Notes: generated by a model from the sequence alone, not told the origin. Positions 21,310 through 30,129 are shown, counted from the first letter of the stretch. The stretch is 64,000 bases of DNA from H2-BAC3 sp045863035 (GCA_045863035.1 BTUV01000009.1:1-64000); one strand, 5' to 3'. Numbers and translations are program-made.

Positions 21310-24120
21310 TTAGTCGCCGGTAAATGCCCGGATGGTATAGGTAAATGAAAGGAGGAAATATTGTTGAAGCACCACAGTTGAGCGGTTTTCAGCGTATAAC
21401 TCGTTAATGGTGCGGCTCAAGGACTCGTTTTGCCTGAGGATGTCAAAAATATCCAGACGCACCTCACCCCGGTTATTGTCAAGGAATTTATAGCCCAGTC
21501 CCATATTCCAGATATAGTAGCCGCGTTTGGTATCAGCCGGAAGCCCGTCATTGTAATAAGCGCTGAAATCAGTTTTTACAAAAAGCTGATCAAGCAAAAA
21601 CCAGTTAAGGTTTGCGCTGCCGGTGTGTATAAAATATACATCACCTGTGGCTGAGCTCAGTTCATTGCGGGTTTTATACCAGACCGGAGTGTATCCGAAC
21701 CGGAAATCAAGTTTTTCACTAAAGTTGCTCGCAACAGAAAACCCGGTGCTGATGGAATAATTATGAGAAAAATTGATGCTTTGGTTTATCAGACCCGGAG
21801 TTTTTGAATAATTAAAACCGGTGTTCAGATTCAAATTGCTTTTAAGCCAGGCAACAGGAAGCCCGCCGCTGATAAACGAACGAAATGAAAGTGAATAATC
21901 AAAATTCTCGGGAACCGTGAGCTGAGTACCCGCGGGGAGGGGTGTTCCGTCAGGCAGGGTCATGTTGCCGCGTCCCTGCGTTACGGAGCTTCCTATATAC
22001 TGCTGTGTATAGTTCATAAACATCATAGCGAAAAATGTTGTGCCGCTTGCCGGATTAGTGCTCATATATCTTGTACTGATGCGGTGGCTGAACTCTTCAG
22101 ATAAATCAGGATTGCCTGAACGAAGCGCGAGTGGATTGCTATTGTCAACGGTTCGCTGCAACTGGCTTACTGAGGGCTGGCTGATGTTGGTTGAATATTG
22201 CAGGCGCAGATTTTCAGTGCGGGAAAACTGCATCTGCATTCTGAATGAAGGAAGAACCCGTTCAAATGTTTTGTTAACTGTTTCGGTATATGGAAATATC
22301 TGCTCGCCATTTAATGATGATGAATGATAGGAAACACCCGCCATCAGATTAAGGAAATCATCACGCCACCGGTAGGATACTCCCGGACGGTAGGTTATAT
22401 AATCATTGTTATATTCATTGGAGCGAAGTGTGTCAAATACCGAGTAAGTGTTATCCGTCGGATTAAGCAGGTTTGCCTTCTTATTGCTGATGCTGTTGGT
22501 CAAGCTGCTGTTTATGTTAAACTGGAGCATTCCTTTTTCACCGACTGATTCAGTATATACAATGTTTCCGCCGAGTGTATATCCGCTTACCGGGTTATCA
22601 ATATCCCTGTTTTCGATGAGGGTCATGGTTCCGGCGGGGAGGTTTCGTACAGTAATGGCATCCTGCAACTGATCAGTCTGCCGGTCGTTTGCCGAGGTGT
22701 TAAGCGACACAGACAGAGTGCGCCCCGGAGTGTTGAACTTATATCGGTAGAGCAGTTCGTTGGAAAAATTCCATGCCACAGCATCGGTTTTGTTCAGGTT
22801 ATCCGTTGTTGTGAGCGGAGTGCCGTCTGAGTAGCCGGAGAATGCATCGGTTGCATTAGCGGAAGAGTTATCCTGCACGCTGAAACGGGGGGTGAGGAGC
22901 AGGGAGCTTAAAGTATCAATGCTATACTCAAACCTGCCGTTAAAGCGGTGGTTGAAGTTATCAGCAGATGATGTGTAATCTTCATTATATATATTATATA
23001 CAGTTGAGTCAGAGAAATAAACTTTGTCGCTTTTCTGCCGGGTGTTGTTGCGGGTATTGTTAAAAAAATAACTAGTTGTCAGGCGGAAATCATCGCCAAT
23101 AGCGTCAGAGTAATTAATCCCGAATGAATTCGTGCGGGTGTTACCATCCTGATTGCCGGTTAAAAAATTGGAAGCACCGCCTCCGCCCCAACTGCCCGGA
23201 GAGAATCCGCCACCGCCACCGCCACCGCGTCCGCCTCTTCCTCCACCTCCACCCCCGGCGCCGGATGAAACGCCAACCAGATCCTGTGAAGAAAAGTTTT
23301 GTATATTAACATTATTTGCAAGCCCAAGCAAAGAGATGCGCTGCAGGTTATTGAATATATTATATACTGCTCCGCCGGAGTAACGGTCTTCCGTGCCGTA
23401 GCCGCCGTAAAGTTTGCCGAACTGACCATTGCGGCGCTCAGGACGTGTTACAATGTTGATGGTTTTGCTTGCGTTGCCGTCATCAAATCCGGTGAACTGC
23501 GACTGCTCACTCATCTGGTCAAATACCTGGATGCGGTCAACCACTTCAGCGGGCAGGTTTCGCAGCACTGCATTCGGGTCATCACCGAAAAATGGTCTGC
23601 CGTCAACCAATACTTTTTTTACTTCTTCCCCTTGTGCTTTTATAACACCGTCTTCTTTTGTGATGCCGGGTATCTTCTGCACCAGGTCTTCAGCGTTTGC
23701 ATCGGGATTAGTCTTATATGATTTAGAGCTGAATTCTATAGTATCTTCTTTTTGTATCGCGGGGATTGATTGTCCGGTAACGGTTATATTTTCCAGTTCA
23801 ATAGCAGAGCGCTTCAGGAATATGGTTTTCAGATTACTGTTTTCATTACGGAGCCGGAGTGTGTCGGTATATTTTTCGTAGCCGATAAATGAGATTTCCA
23901 GTATATACCTACCCTGATTCAGTCCGGTGAAATAGAACCTGCCGGAAGCATCGGTGGTGCCGAATTTTGAGAAATCCGGATTACGCAGATGTTCCAGTTT
24001 GATATTGGCGCCGGTGAGGGCTTTGCCGTCCGAACTGTCTTTTACGGTACCGGAGACTTCAAGCCCCTGGGCAAAGCTTAGTGATGAAAACAGTAAAAAG
24101 TATATCAGTAATAAACGCAT
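21310..24120 (-). CDS. Outer-membrane beta-barrel protein, TonB-receptor-like, with CarboxypepD_reg domain
   Basis: 936 aa. Signal peptide (MRLLLIYFLLFSSLSFAQ), a CarboxypepD_reg beta-sandwich (~20-105; GTVKDSSDGKALTGANIKLE), a plug domain (~130-230; LVQKIPGITKEDGVIKAQG, KVLVDGRPFFGDDP, TINIVTR) and a large outer-membrane barrel of the OMP_b-brl_3 type. Near ~285-320 is a very glycine-rich loop (runs of G with R, S, W) encoded by CCGCCACC-type DNA. No TonB box is evident and no SusD-like partner adjoins, so the substrate cannot be inferred. The C-terminus ends in an aromatic-rich strand (LSFTYTIRAFTG). Confidence 0.88.
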   Translation of the reverse strand: MRLLLIYFLLFSSLSFAQGLEVSGTVKDSSDGKALTGANIKLEHLRNPDFSKFGTTDASGRFYFTGLNQGRYILEISFIGYEKYTDTLRLRNENSNLKTIFLKRSAIELENITVTGQSIPAIQKEDTIEFSSKSYKTNPDANAEDLVQKIPGITKEDGVIKAQGEEVKKVLVDGRPFFGDDPNAVLRNLPAEVVDRIQVFDQMSEQSQFTGFDDGNASKTINIVTRPERRNGQFGKLYGGYGTEDRYSGGAVYNIFNNLQRISLLGLANNVNIQNFSSQDLVGVSSGAGGGGGGRGGRGGGGGGGFSPGSWGGGGASNFLTGNQDGNTRTNSFGINYSDAIGDDFRLTTSYFFNNTRNNTRQKSDKVYFSDSTVYNIYNEDYTSSADNFNHRFNGRFEYSIDTLSSLLLTPRFSVQDNSSANATDAFSGYSDGTPLTTTDNLNKTDAVAWNFSNELLYRYKFNTPGRTLSVSLNTSANDRQTDQLQDAITVRNLPAGTMTLIENRDIDNPVSGYTLGGNIVYTESVGEKGMLQFNINSSLTNSISNKKANLLNPTDNTYSVFDTLRSNEYNNDYITYRPGVSYRWRDDFLNLMAGVSYHSSSLNGEQIFPYTETVNKTFERVLPSFRMQMQFSRTENLRLQYSTNISQPSVSQLQRTVDNSNPLALRSGNPDLSEEFSHRISTRYMSTNPASGTTFFAMMFMNYTQQYIGSSVTQGRGNMTLPDGTPLPAGTQLTVPENFDYSLSFRSFISGGLPVAWLKSNLNLNTGFNYSKTPGLINQSINFSHNYSISTGFSVASNFSEKLDFRFGYTPVWYKTRNELSSATGDVYFIHTGSANLNWFLLDQLFVKTDFSAYYNDGLPADTKRGYYIWNMGLGYKFLDNNRGEVRLDIFDILRQNESLSRTINELYAENRSTVVLQQYFLLSFTYTIRAFTGD

Positions 24121-24340
24121 AAAGAAGTATGAATTATGAATTATGAATTATGAATTATGAAGTATGAAGTATGAAGTATGAATTATGAATTTATCGTCTT
24201 CACTTCGTGCAGTCGGATGACAATCTGTCAATTCAATGAACAATGTACAATTTACAATGAACAATGTACAATTTACAATGTACAATGTACAATTTACAAT
24301 GTACAATGTACAATGTACAACCCATCTCCAGGTGCGCATA
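24121..24340. repeat. Simple repeats TATGAATTATGAA and TGTACAAT
   Basis: Two adjoining arrays upstream of the barrel gene: about nine ATGAATT/ATGAAGT units (24128-24190) and a TGTACAATTTACAATG array (24239-24320). Any promoter of the barrel gene must lie within or beyond them; no TAnnTTTG box is seen. Confidence 0.85.
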
Positions 24341-24404
24341 TTTTTTTAACGCAATCCGCCGCGGCGGAAAGCAAAGTTAACCGCAAAGTAGTTGAATTCA
24401 GCGG

Positions 24405-24480
24405 AGTCATGAATCCCGAAGGGATGAAATTTTTATAGAAAGAAAATCACGGAAAGCCATTAAAATCCCGAAGGGATGAC
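24405..24480. repeat. Short CCCGAAGGGAT palindrome repeats
   Basis: Two copies of AATCCCGAAGGGATGA 51 bp apart (starting about 24412 and 24463); the first is followed by ATTTTTATAGAAA. The same design (CCC-N3-GGG then TAGAAA) recurs at 53705-53740. Confidence 0.6.
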
Positions 24481-24507
24481 ATTATGTTCTTATATCCGGA
24501 AAATAAT

Positions 24508-24600
24508 ATCACCCGTTCCGGGTTGGGTCAAAATGGGAATCGTATTTTCTACAATAATGTTACCCGTTCCGGGTTCGGTCAAATTGAGAATCCTTTTTGC
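24508..24600. repeat. ACCCGTTCCGGGTT direct repeat pair
   Basis: Two imperfect copies of ATAAT(A/G)T(C/T)ACCCGTTCCG with following GGTT(G/C)GGTCAAA, spaced about 55 bp. ACCCG/CGGGT forms a tiny stem in each copy. Confidence 0.6.
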
Positions 24601-24699
24601 ACGAATTTTAACCAACATACGACACCTCCGGCGCCGGCGAGTAATTCATAATTCATACTTCATAATTCATATTCATACTTCATACTTCATAATTCCTTC

Positions 24700-25614
24700 T
24701 CAGTTTCCTGCCGCATTCCAGATTGCCATGATCCCCACGCGCACCTGCGTATCGGCAATACCGCTGAAATCATCCTGATAGCGGAGCGCGGTATCAAGCA
24801 CAAGAAAGCGGTTCACAAAAAGCCGGAGCCCCACACTGCCGCTGTATCTGCGTTCAACCATAAACTTACTGTTCTTTGCGTCAACTGCAATAACAGGGGT
24901 GCTCAGCACTTCGGCAATCATGGTAGTGCGTTCGTTAAGCCGCCGGTCAAGCCCGAGGAAAAAGTTAACCATATTCTGCTTTACCGTGATAGGGTTATAA
25001 TTCCAGATGTTATTTGCAAAATAGAGCTGGGCATCTTTGTAGCGTACATCGGTGATGGTAAGTCCGCCGTGCAGGTCAACATCTTTGTATTTTGAATAAG
25101 TGAGTGATATATATAAACTGGTCATCCGCCATTTGTAGTCCACATATCTGAGCCCGAGCAGGTAGAGGTCTTCAGCGGAAGTTCTGATAGCTTCTTCATC
25201 TGAGGAAGAGCCCTCCCAGGAGGAGTTAGATCTCATCCCCGCACTAAGCTGCCAGGAGCGGTCATCCGCGGTATAGAGTTTTCCTTTGAGCGCTATGTTG
25301 CCGTAGTTTTCATCCCGTGAAAAAAGAGAAGCCATCAGTGAGGATGTTGCCATTTCAATATCGCCGTAACCGCCGAGCCCGAATGCCACCGAGCCGAGGA
25401 AGCCGTTATCCCGCTCGAAGCCGAAGGCACCGCCGAGAGTAATGGAGACATCAAGCGGGTTAAGCACGCGGGCGGTCTGAACGGTGTAAAGTTTTGAAAG
25501 AGTGTGGTTAAAGGTGAATTCAGACGGGGGCGTGGTGAAATTGATGGTATCCGACTGAGCCAGTAAACCGGAGGAAGCGGCTGCCAGCAAAAGCACCAGG
25601 GAAAATCTTTTCAT
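24700..25614 (-). CDS. Exported, probably outer-membrane beta-barrel protein of unknown function
   Basis: 304 aa with a signal peptide (MKRFSLVLLLAAASSGLLAQ). The remainder alternates short amphipathic strands with turns (LDVSITLGGAFGFERD, GDIEMATSSLMASLF, WRMTSLYISLTYSKY, YSGSVGLRLFVNRFLVLDTALRYQDDF), as expected for a small outer-membrane barrel, and ends in a hydrophobic strand. No family was recognised. It stands alone, divergent from the AT-rich cluster at 25890-29211. Confidence 0.7.
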   Translation of the reverse strand: MKRFSLVLLLAAASSGLLAQSDTINFTTPPSEFTFNHTLSKLYTVQTARVLNPLDVSITLGGAFGFERDNGFLGSVAFGLGGYGDIEMATSSLMASLFSRDENYGNIALKGKLYTADDRSWQLSAGMRSNSSWEGSSSDEEAIRTSAEDLYLLGLRYVDYKWRMTSLYISLTYSKYKDVDLHGGLTITDVRYKDAQLYFANNIWNYNPITVKQNMVNFFLGLDRRLNERTTMIAEVLSTPVIAVDAKNSKFMVERRYSGSVGLRLFVNRFLVLDTALRYQDDFSGIADTQVRVGIMAIWNAAGN

Positions 25615-25834
25615 AACAAAATCCGGAAAATGTGTGTGTAAAAATAAACAAAACCGGAGAGAGGGGGAAAAGCAAAAAAAAGTGCCGTGAGGGGGATGGG
25701 GCTGAGAGTCAGAGGGCGGTTTTCAGGAGGCAGGTTGGGGTATTGAGATTATTCTTATATTTGAAGTGAAAATCCGGGTTGTTGATGTCGGGCAGATGGG
25801 TTGAGGACGGGTCGGAATTGGATGTGATATTGAC

Positions 25835-25842
25835 TATATTTG
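25835..25842 (+). promoter_or_regulatory. -7 promoter box upstream of the 25890 cluster
   Basis: TATATTTG, perfect TAnnTTTG match, 48 bp before the ATG at 25890. A second TATATTTG lies about 80 bp further upstream near 25757. Confidence 0.5.
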
Positions 25843-25889
25843 CTTGTTGATGAGTTATAAAAACATCAGGATAACAAAGACTAAACAAA

Positions 25890-26630
25890 ATGAATTGGGT
25901 TGCGATTTTTAACAGGCTTTTTGAAATAATAAACACGCAGGGTGACACATACTATAGCGGGGCACGATTTTTAAATACTTTAAGAGAAGTAAATTATTCT
26001 GTTCCACAATACTCAACTTATATTGAACAAAGACAAAAGATGGGGAAAAGCACCAGCAGAAGAGATTATTACTATGACCTATTTATGGAACAAATCGAGT
26101 CAGATAAAAGGCAAATTACATTAAAAATTCTGGAGACCATTGGTCGTCATCAGCCAGAAAAAGCAGATGTAATTCGCAAATTGCTCGGTAAAACTCAGCA
26201 GGTTCAAGGGCCTCAAGCAGTCATTCCTAATGACCTGTGGAATGCTGACCGATTAGTAGATTATTTGGAGAAAATGGATAGTGCTATAACCCAAGGAAAC
26301 TTTGAATATTCCTTGAGTTTAGCATACACCTGTCTTGAAGGTTTTTATAAATCTTTTATTAAAGAAAAAATACCAGATAAAGCAGGATCGACAGACTTGA
26401 CGCGTATGGCTATTCAAATTCGCGACTACATTAAAAGTCAATTGGATGGCAATAGTATAGTCTATCCAGAGCAGGTATTGACTCTAATTTCAACCGTCAC
26501 AAATGCAGTCTGTATGGCAAGGAATAACTTTAGCGACTCGCATAGCGGAAATAAAGCGGAGAATTGGGTTGCTATTTACCTGAGAGACAATGTAAATTCC
26601 TTAGTAAAAATGATATTAAATTTCATTTGA
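25890..26630 (+). CDS. Abi_C-like protein (putative abortive infection)
   Basis: 246 aa, cytoplasmic, helical. The C-terminal half (~130-246) resembles the abortive-infection C-terminal domain: a helix with AITQGNFEYSLSLAYTCLEGFYKSF, then the typical end MARNNFSDSHSGNKAENWVAIYLRDNVNSLVKMILNFI, in which R-N and the H-S-G stand where Abi_C proteins have RN...HG. The N-terminal ~110 residues are not recognised. It is the first gene of an AT-rich group with a zinc-ribbon membrane protein, a DUF4062 protein and an AlbA/ATPase. Phage-defence function is inferred from domain and company only. Confidence 0.6.
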   Translation: MNWVAIFNRLFEIINTQGDTYYSGARFLNTLREVNYSVPQYSTYIEQRQKMGKSTSRRDYYYDLFMEQIESDKRQITLKILETIGRHQPEKADVIRKLLGKTQQVQGPQAVIPNDLWNADRLVDYLEKMDSAITQGNFEYSLSLAYTCLEGFYKSFIKEKIPDKAGSTDLTRMAIQIRDYIKSQLDGNSIVYPEQVLTLISTVTNAVCMARNNFSDSHSGNKAENWVAIYLRDNVNSLVKMILNFI

Positions 26631-26641
26631 GAAGAAAAATC

Positions 26642-27114
26642 ATGTTTTGCATTGAATGTGGGGTGCAAATCCCAGACCACTCTAAATTCTGTTCTCAGTG
26701 CGGAGTGAAGCAGACCGAAGATGAATTTTCGATCAACGAAGAAACCAACCCACACAATATTCAAAGTAAAAGTTTGAGGCGGGAATTCAAAAATAACTTT
26801 TTGTTCGACTTTAAGTTTTTACGAGACGTAACAGTATATTATGTTATTTGGGTGCTTTCACATTTGTTTATTTTGCTTGTTTTTTCTGATTGGTTGTTTA
26901 GTAGTGATTACGTTCGTGAAAGTAGTTATTATAGATTTTGGCTTTTTATGAATGTGAAGAGTTTTTTGACTGCGGATTTGCAAAATATTATGATATAGTT
27001 GAATTTACTGTGTATACGGTATTCCCTCTTGTAATAATTATGCTGATAAGTATGAGAAAAGCCCCTAAAAAAGAAATTATATTAACAAAGACTAATGATT
27101 TTGACGAACAATAA
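26642..27114 (+). pseudogene. Zinc-ribbon membrane protein, frameshifted
   Basis: Begins MFCIECGVQIPDHSKFCSQCGVKQ, a zinc-ribbon (C-x2-C...C-x2-C), 12 bp after the Abi_C-like gene, followed by one transmembrane segment near ~62-83 (VIWVLSHLFILLVFSDWLF). As read, the frame stops at 26998 after 118 codons. From about 26968 the next frame continues sensibly, FFDCGFAKYYDIVEFTV then a second hydrophobic segment (YTVFPLVIIMLISM) and a charged tail to a stop at 27112-27114. The switch point falls on a run of six T at 26962-26967. This is either a real mutation, a sequencing or assembly error in the homopolymer, or a phase-variable tract. The restored product would be ~157 aa with two membrane helices. 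Confidence 0.65.
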
Positions 27115-27152
27115 CGAATCTTTGAAGATACGCCAATCAAGAATCTATTTGC

Positions 27153-27743
27153 ATGAGTAAAAAGAAAAGTGAAGTAAAAATAATGGTCGGGTCAACCGTT
27201 TATGGATTTGAAGACCAAATCTCACAGATTGTTGCTCAACTCAACACCCTCGGCTATTCTGTGATTAACTCTCATTATGGCAGCATTAAGGTAAACCCTC
27301 GCTTGTCAAACCTGGATAATTGTTTGAAAGCTGTTGAGGAATGTGATTTGTTTTTAGGGATTATTCGTCCCTATTACGGGACAGGCAACATTGGAGACAA
27401 AAATATTACGTTTGAAGAAATAAAAAAGGCAATTGAGCTAAAAAAGCCCTATTGGTTTTTAGTTCATCGGGATGTTGTGTTTGCTCGTAGTCTTTTTAAG
27501 AAAATGAAATTAAAAAGCGGTGATGAAATTGTGATTGAAGACAGCAAATTCTTCGATAAACGTTGTATTGACGTATATGAATACGTGATCCAAAACCATG
27601 TTCCGGTCACACTACGTAATGGTAACTGGGCACAAGAATTTTACCGCTTAGATGAGATGATGGTATATGTCAATGCACAGTTTGCGGATAAAGATTTTAT
27701 AAATGAAGTAATAAACGAGACAAATAGCAGCGATGGAAAATAG
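27153..27743 (+). CDS. DUF4062 protein (TIR-like fold)
   Basis: 196 aa. The N-terminal ~110 residues are a DUF4062 domain: KIMVGSTVYGFEDQISQIVAQL, then LDNCLKAVEECDLFLGIIRPYYGTG and ITFEEIKKAIELKKPYWFLVHRDV. DUF4062 is a Rossmann-like domain usually regarded as related to TIR/NucS-type sensors and found at the N-terminus of predicted signalling or defence ATPases; here it stands as a separate chain. Its last 11 bases overlap the start of the AlbA/ATPase gene, suggesting the two products are made in step and may act together. No catalytic residue can be assigned with confidence. Confidence 0.8.
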   Translation: MSKKKSEVKIMVGSTVYGFEDQISQIVAQLNTLGYSVINSHYGSIKVNPRLSNLDNCLKAVEECDLFLGIIRPYYGTGNIGDKNITFEEIKKAIELKKPYWFLVHRDVVFARSLFKKMKLKSGDEIVIEDSKFFDKRCIDVYEYVIQNHVPVTLRNGNWAQEFYRLDEMMVYVNAQFADKDFINEVINETNSSDGK

Positions 27744-29211
27744 TTTTATCATAGAAAATTTGTTGCAGCAGAAAGAAGGGGTTCGTCTGGAGTTTAGGGA
27801 GCAACCAGACATCGATGCCATTGCAAAATCTATTACCTCATTTATTAACACAAAAGGGGGTGATGTAGTAATAGGTATTAATAACAAAAAAGAGGTTGTA
27901 GGTGTTAAACAGGCACAACAACTGTCTGTTCTAATTCAAAGTGCCTTAGTAGATTTAATTAAACCAACAGCACCTATTTCTGTACAGGTAATCAACTACA
28001 AGAAGAGAGAGGTTATTCTAATTAGTGTATGGGAGGGAGCAAAAAAACCGTATCTATATCAAGGAGTTATTTATAATAGAATTGGCCAGACAACAAAAAC
28101 CACCGGTCCTGAAAAACTAAAGAATCTTATTTCGCAGCGGAGGGAGGCGGATTTTCATTGGGAAAGAATGCCTGTATTAGGTGCTGAATTAGCAGAATTA
28201 GATACAGCTGAAATAAAACAAACTATTAAGCTTTACAATGAATACAAGGAAGAAGCTAAAATTTCAGATGTAGAAGATTTTTTGATTCAGGTGGGATTAC
28301 TGCAAAATGGTAGTATTACTAATGCTTGCATGGTATTGTTTGGTAAAAATCCAATTCGTTACATTCCGCAATCAAGAATAAGAATCACACTTTACCCGTT
28401 TAAAGCAACCGGCGATCAGTTTATTGATGACAAGATGTTTGAGGGCAATATTTTTAAAAACTTAACGGAAATATTTGAATACCTCTCAATCGTTTATGGT
28501 AAAAATCTTATTGTTAAGGGAGTTTTAAGATCAGATAAACCAAACTATCCTGTCTTAGCTTTGCGTGAGGGCATCCTCAATGCTATTGTGCACAGAGATT
28601 ATAATTCAGTGAGAGGATTTTTGCAAATTTCCATTTATTCTGATAGAACCGAGATAAGTAATTATGGTTCTTTACCTGATGGTATCACAATTGCAGATCT
28701 AAAAGTTGAGCATAGTTCAATTCTTCGTAATCCTGATATTGCTCAAATGTGCTTTTACAGAAAATATATTGAAATGCTTGGAACCGGAACACAAAGAATG
28801 ATTAGAGATTGTAAGGAGAATAAGTTTAAGATTCCGGTGTGGAAGCAAAAAGAGAATACGACAATTGTCACTTTTCCCAATGTTTCACATCATAGAAAGG
28901 GTGAGGGAGCACCTAAGGGAATAACTGAGGGAATAAGCAAGAGCGTCCTCGCAAAAGTTGAGGGAATAACTGAGGGAATAACTGAGGGAATAACTGAGGA
29001 TGTAAAAGATAAAATAACAAAGATTCTATTAGTTCTTTATAAGACGGGTGGTCTTAGAACGGTAGATTTGGAAAAGCTCCTTGATATTCCGGTTAAAAGC
29101 TTAGAGAGATATGTAAGGCAATTAAAAAATGCAGGTTTAATTGAATTTAGAGGAGCTAATAGAACAGGCGGATATTATTTAACGGCTAGAGCAGAGAGTA
29201 AGATTAAATGA
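27733..29211 (+). CDS. AlbA_2/Schlafen-type ATP-binding protein
   Basis: 492 aa. AlbA_2 domain at ~8-125 (GVRLEFREQPDIDAIAKSITSFINTKGGDVVIGINN), HATPase_c_4-like region at ~260-380 (ALREGILNAIVHRDYNSV, EMLGTGTQRMIRDC), then a linker of GITE repeats and a winged helix (LRTVDLEKLLDIPVKSLERYVRQLKNAGLI). The same architecture as the gene at 331-1686 but divergent in sequence. Overlaps the DUF4062 gene by 11 bp. In this position it could be the effector or regulator of a two-gene sensor unit; that is inference. Confidence 0.85.
   Translation: MENSFIIENLLQQKEGVRLEFREQPDIDAIAKSITSFINTKGGDVVIGINNKKEVVGVKQAQQLSVLIQSALVDLIKPTAPISVQVINYKKREVILISVWEGAKKPYLYQGVIYNRIGQTTKTTGPEKLKNLISQRREADFHWERMPVLGAELAELDTAEIKQTIKLYNEYKEEAKISDVEDFLIQVGLLQNGSITNACMVLFGKNPIRYIPQSRIRITLYPFKATGDQFIDDKMFEGNIFKNLTEIFEYLSIVYGKNLIVKGVLRSDKPNYPVLALREGILNAIVHRDYNSVRGFLQISIYSDRTEISNYGSLPDGITIADLKVEHSSILRNPDIAQMCFYRKYIEMLGTGTQRMIRDCKENKFKIPVWKQKENTTIVTFPNVSHHRKGEGAPKGITEGISKSVLAKVEGITEGITEGITEDVKDKITKILLVLYKTGGLRTVDLEKLLDIPVKSLERYVRQLKNAGLIEFRGANRTGGYYLTARAESKIK
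28917..28999 (+). repeat. 12-bp GGGAATAACTGA repeats inside the AlbA/ATPase gene
   Basis: A 12-bp unit encoding GITE occurs around 28918-28935 and three times in tandem at 28963-28998, interrupted by a unique segment. Parallel to the GLVD repeats at 549-596. Confidence 0.85.
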
Positions 29212-29590
29212 ATAACAATAATAATCAGATTGATTATTCCTGCCGGCGTGGCTCCTCTAAATCGTAACCTTTGGGTAAGTGCAAATGTACCCATAGCTTG
29301 AGTTCCGCAAAGAGTTTCTGAGCAAATTCTTGTTATTTGAAAGCCGAATTACCATAGGTAAGGGAAAAAGCTATTTGTGAGCCCGGGAATTCAATTCCTT
29401 TAAATTAGTGTAAACCCCTGCTCCCCGCTGTTAACACGAATTTCACGAATTCAGAACACGAATTTCACTAACTATGGGGGTTTGTCTGTCAATCGTGGCC
29501 CGGTTTTAAGGAGGAGTATAACATAAAAAAAATAATATCTTTCCGGTCCGATAATAAACGAGCTTTTCATAATAATAATGAGGAACAACC
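29212..29590. other. Intergenic region with CACGAATTTCAC repeat
   Basis: No gene recognised. A repeat copy at 29394-29485 contains AATTAGTGTAAACCCC, GTTAACACGAATTTCACGAA and ACACGAATTTCACTAAC, matching a second copy at 29818-29940. GAGGA precedes the small membrane-protein ATG. Confidence 0.6.
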
Positions 29591-29785
29591 ATGACCAAAA
29601 AAAACAATTATCTCTTCCTGTCAGGATTATTCTTCTTAGTATTCCTTGTGGTGGAATTTACAGATATTTATGGGGATTCCGGTTGGTTTAAAACCTTTCT
29701 CATAATTTTATTCACTACTTTTTTGATTAGCGGAATTGCGAGTAAAGAGAAAAAAAGTAATGACAGCGAGCGGTCTGAAAGTTGA
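29591..29785 (+). CDS. Small two-helix membrane protein
   Basis: 64 aa: two hydrophobic helices (YLFLSGLFFLVFLVVEFTDIY and KTFLIILFTTFLISGIAS) and a charged tail (KEKKSNDSERSES). GAGGA lies 8 bp upstream of the ATG. No family recognised. It is flanked on both sides by copies of the same ~90-bp repeat. Confidence 0.5.
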   Translation: MTKKNNYLFLSGLFFLVFLVVEFTDIYGDSGWFKTFLIILFTTFLISGIASKEKKSNDSERSES

Positions 29786-29817
29786 ATTGTCAGAGGTCAG
29801 GGAGACTTCATGTATCC

Positions 29818-29940
29818 GGGAATTTAATTCGTGAAAATTAGTCTCCTCAATTCGTGTTAATTAGTGTAAACCTCCGCTCCCGGCCGTTAACACGAATTTC
29901 ACAAATCAAAAACACGAATTTCACTAACCTTTCCCGGTTT
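29818..29940. repeat. CACGAATTTCAC repeat, second copy
   Basis: Matches 29394-29485 over CCGGGAATT(T/C)AATTC, AATTAGTGTAAACC, GTTAACACGAATTTCAC and ACACGAATTTCACTAAC, with an extra AATTCGTGTTAATTAG insertion. Confidence 0.75.
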
Positions 29941-30071
29941 ACTTCCTTTTTGCAGCCAATCATTGAAAATCAATAACCGGTCTTCCCGGCTCGATTTGTC
30001 ATCCTAATTGGCAGAATTCGGGTATAGGGCGTGCGTATCAGGTCTAATGACGGAAGAATCGGCAGGAAAAG

Positions 30072-30129
30072 CAAAAAAAAACTACCTTCAACAGACCCGT
30101 CTGTCAGTCACAGATCTGTTGAGGTAGTG
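30072..30129 (-). terminator. Minus-strand hairpin with U-run, no obvious gene
   Basis: ACTACCTTCAACAGA (30081-30095) pairs with TCTGTTGAGGTAGT (30115-30128) with one bulge. On the minus strand the stem is followed by TTTTTTTTTGC, a good rho-independent signal. No minus-strand gene ends here. AACAGACC (30090-30097) can instead pair with GGTCTGTT at 30167-30174, giving two alternative folds. Confidence 0.45.
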
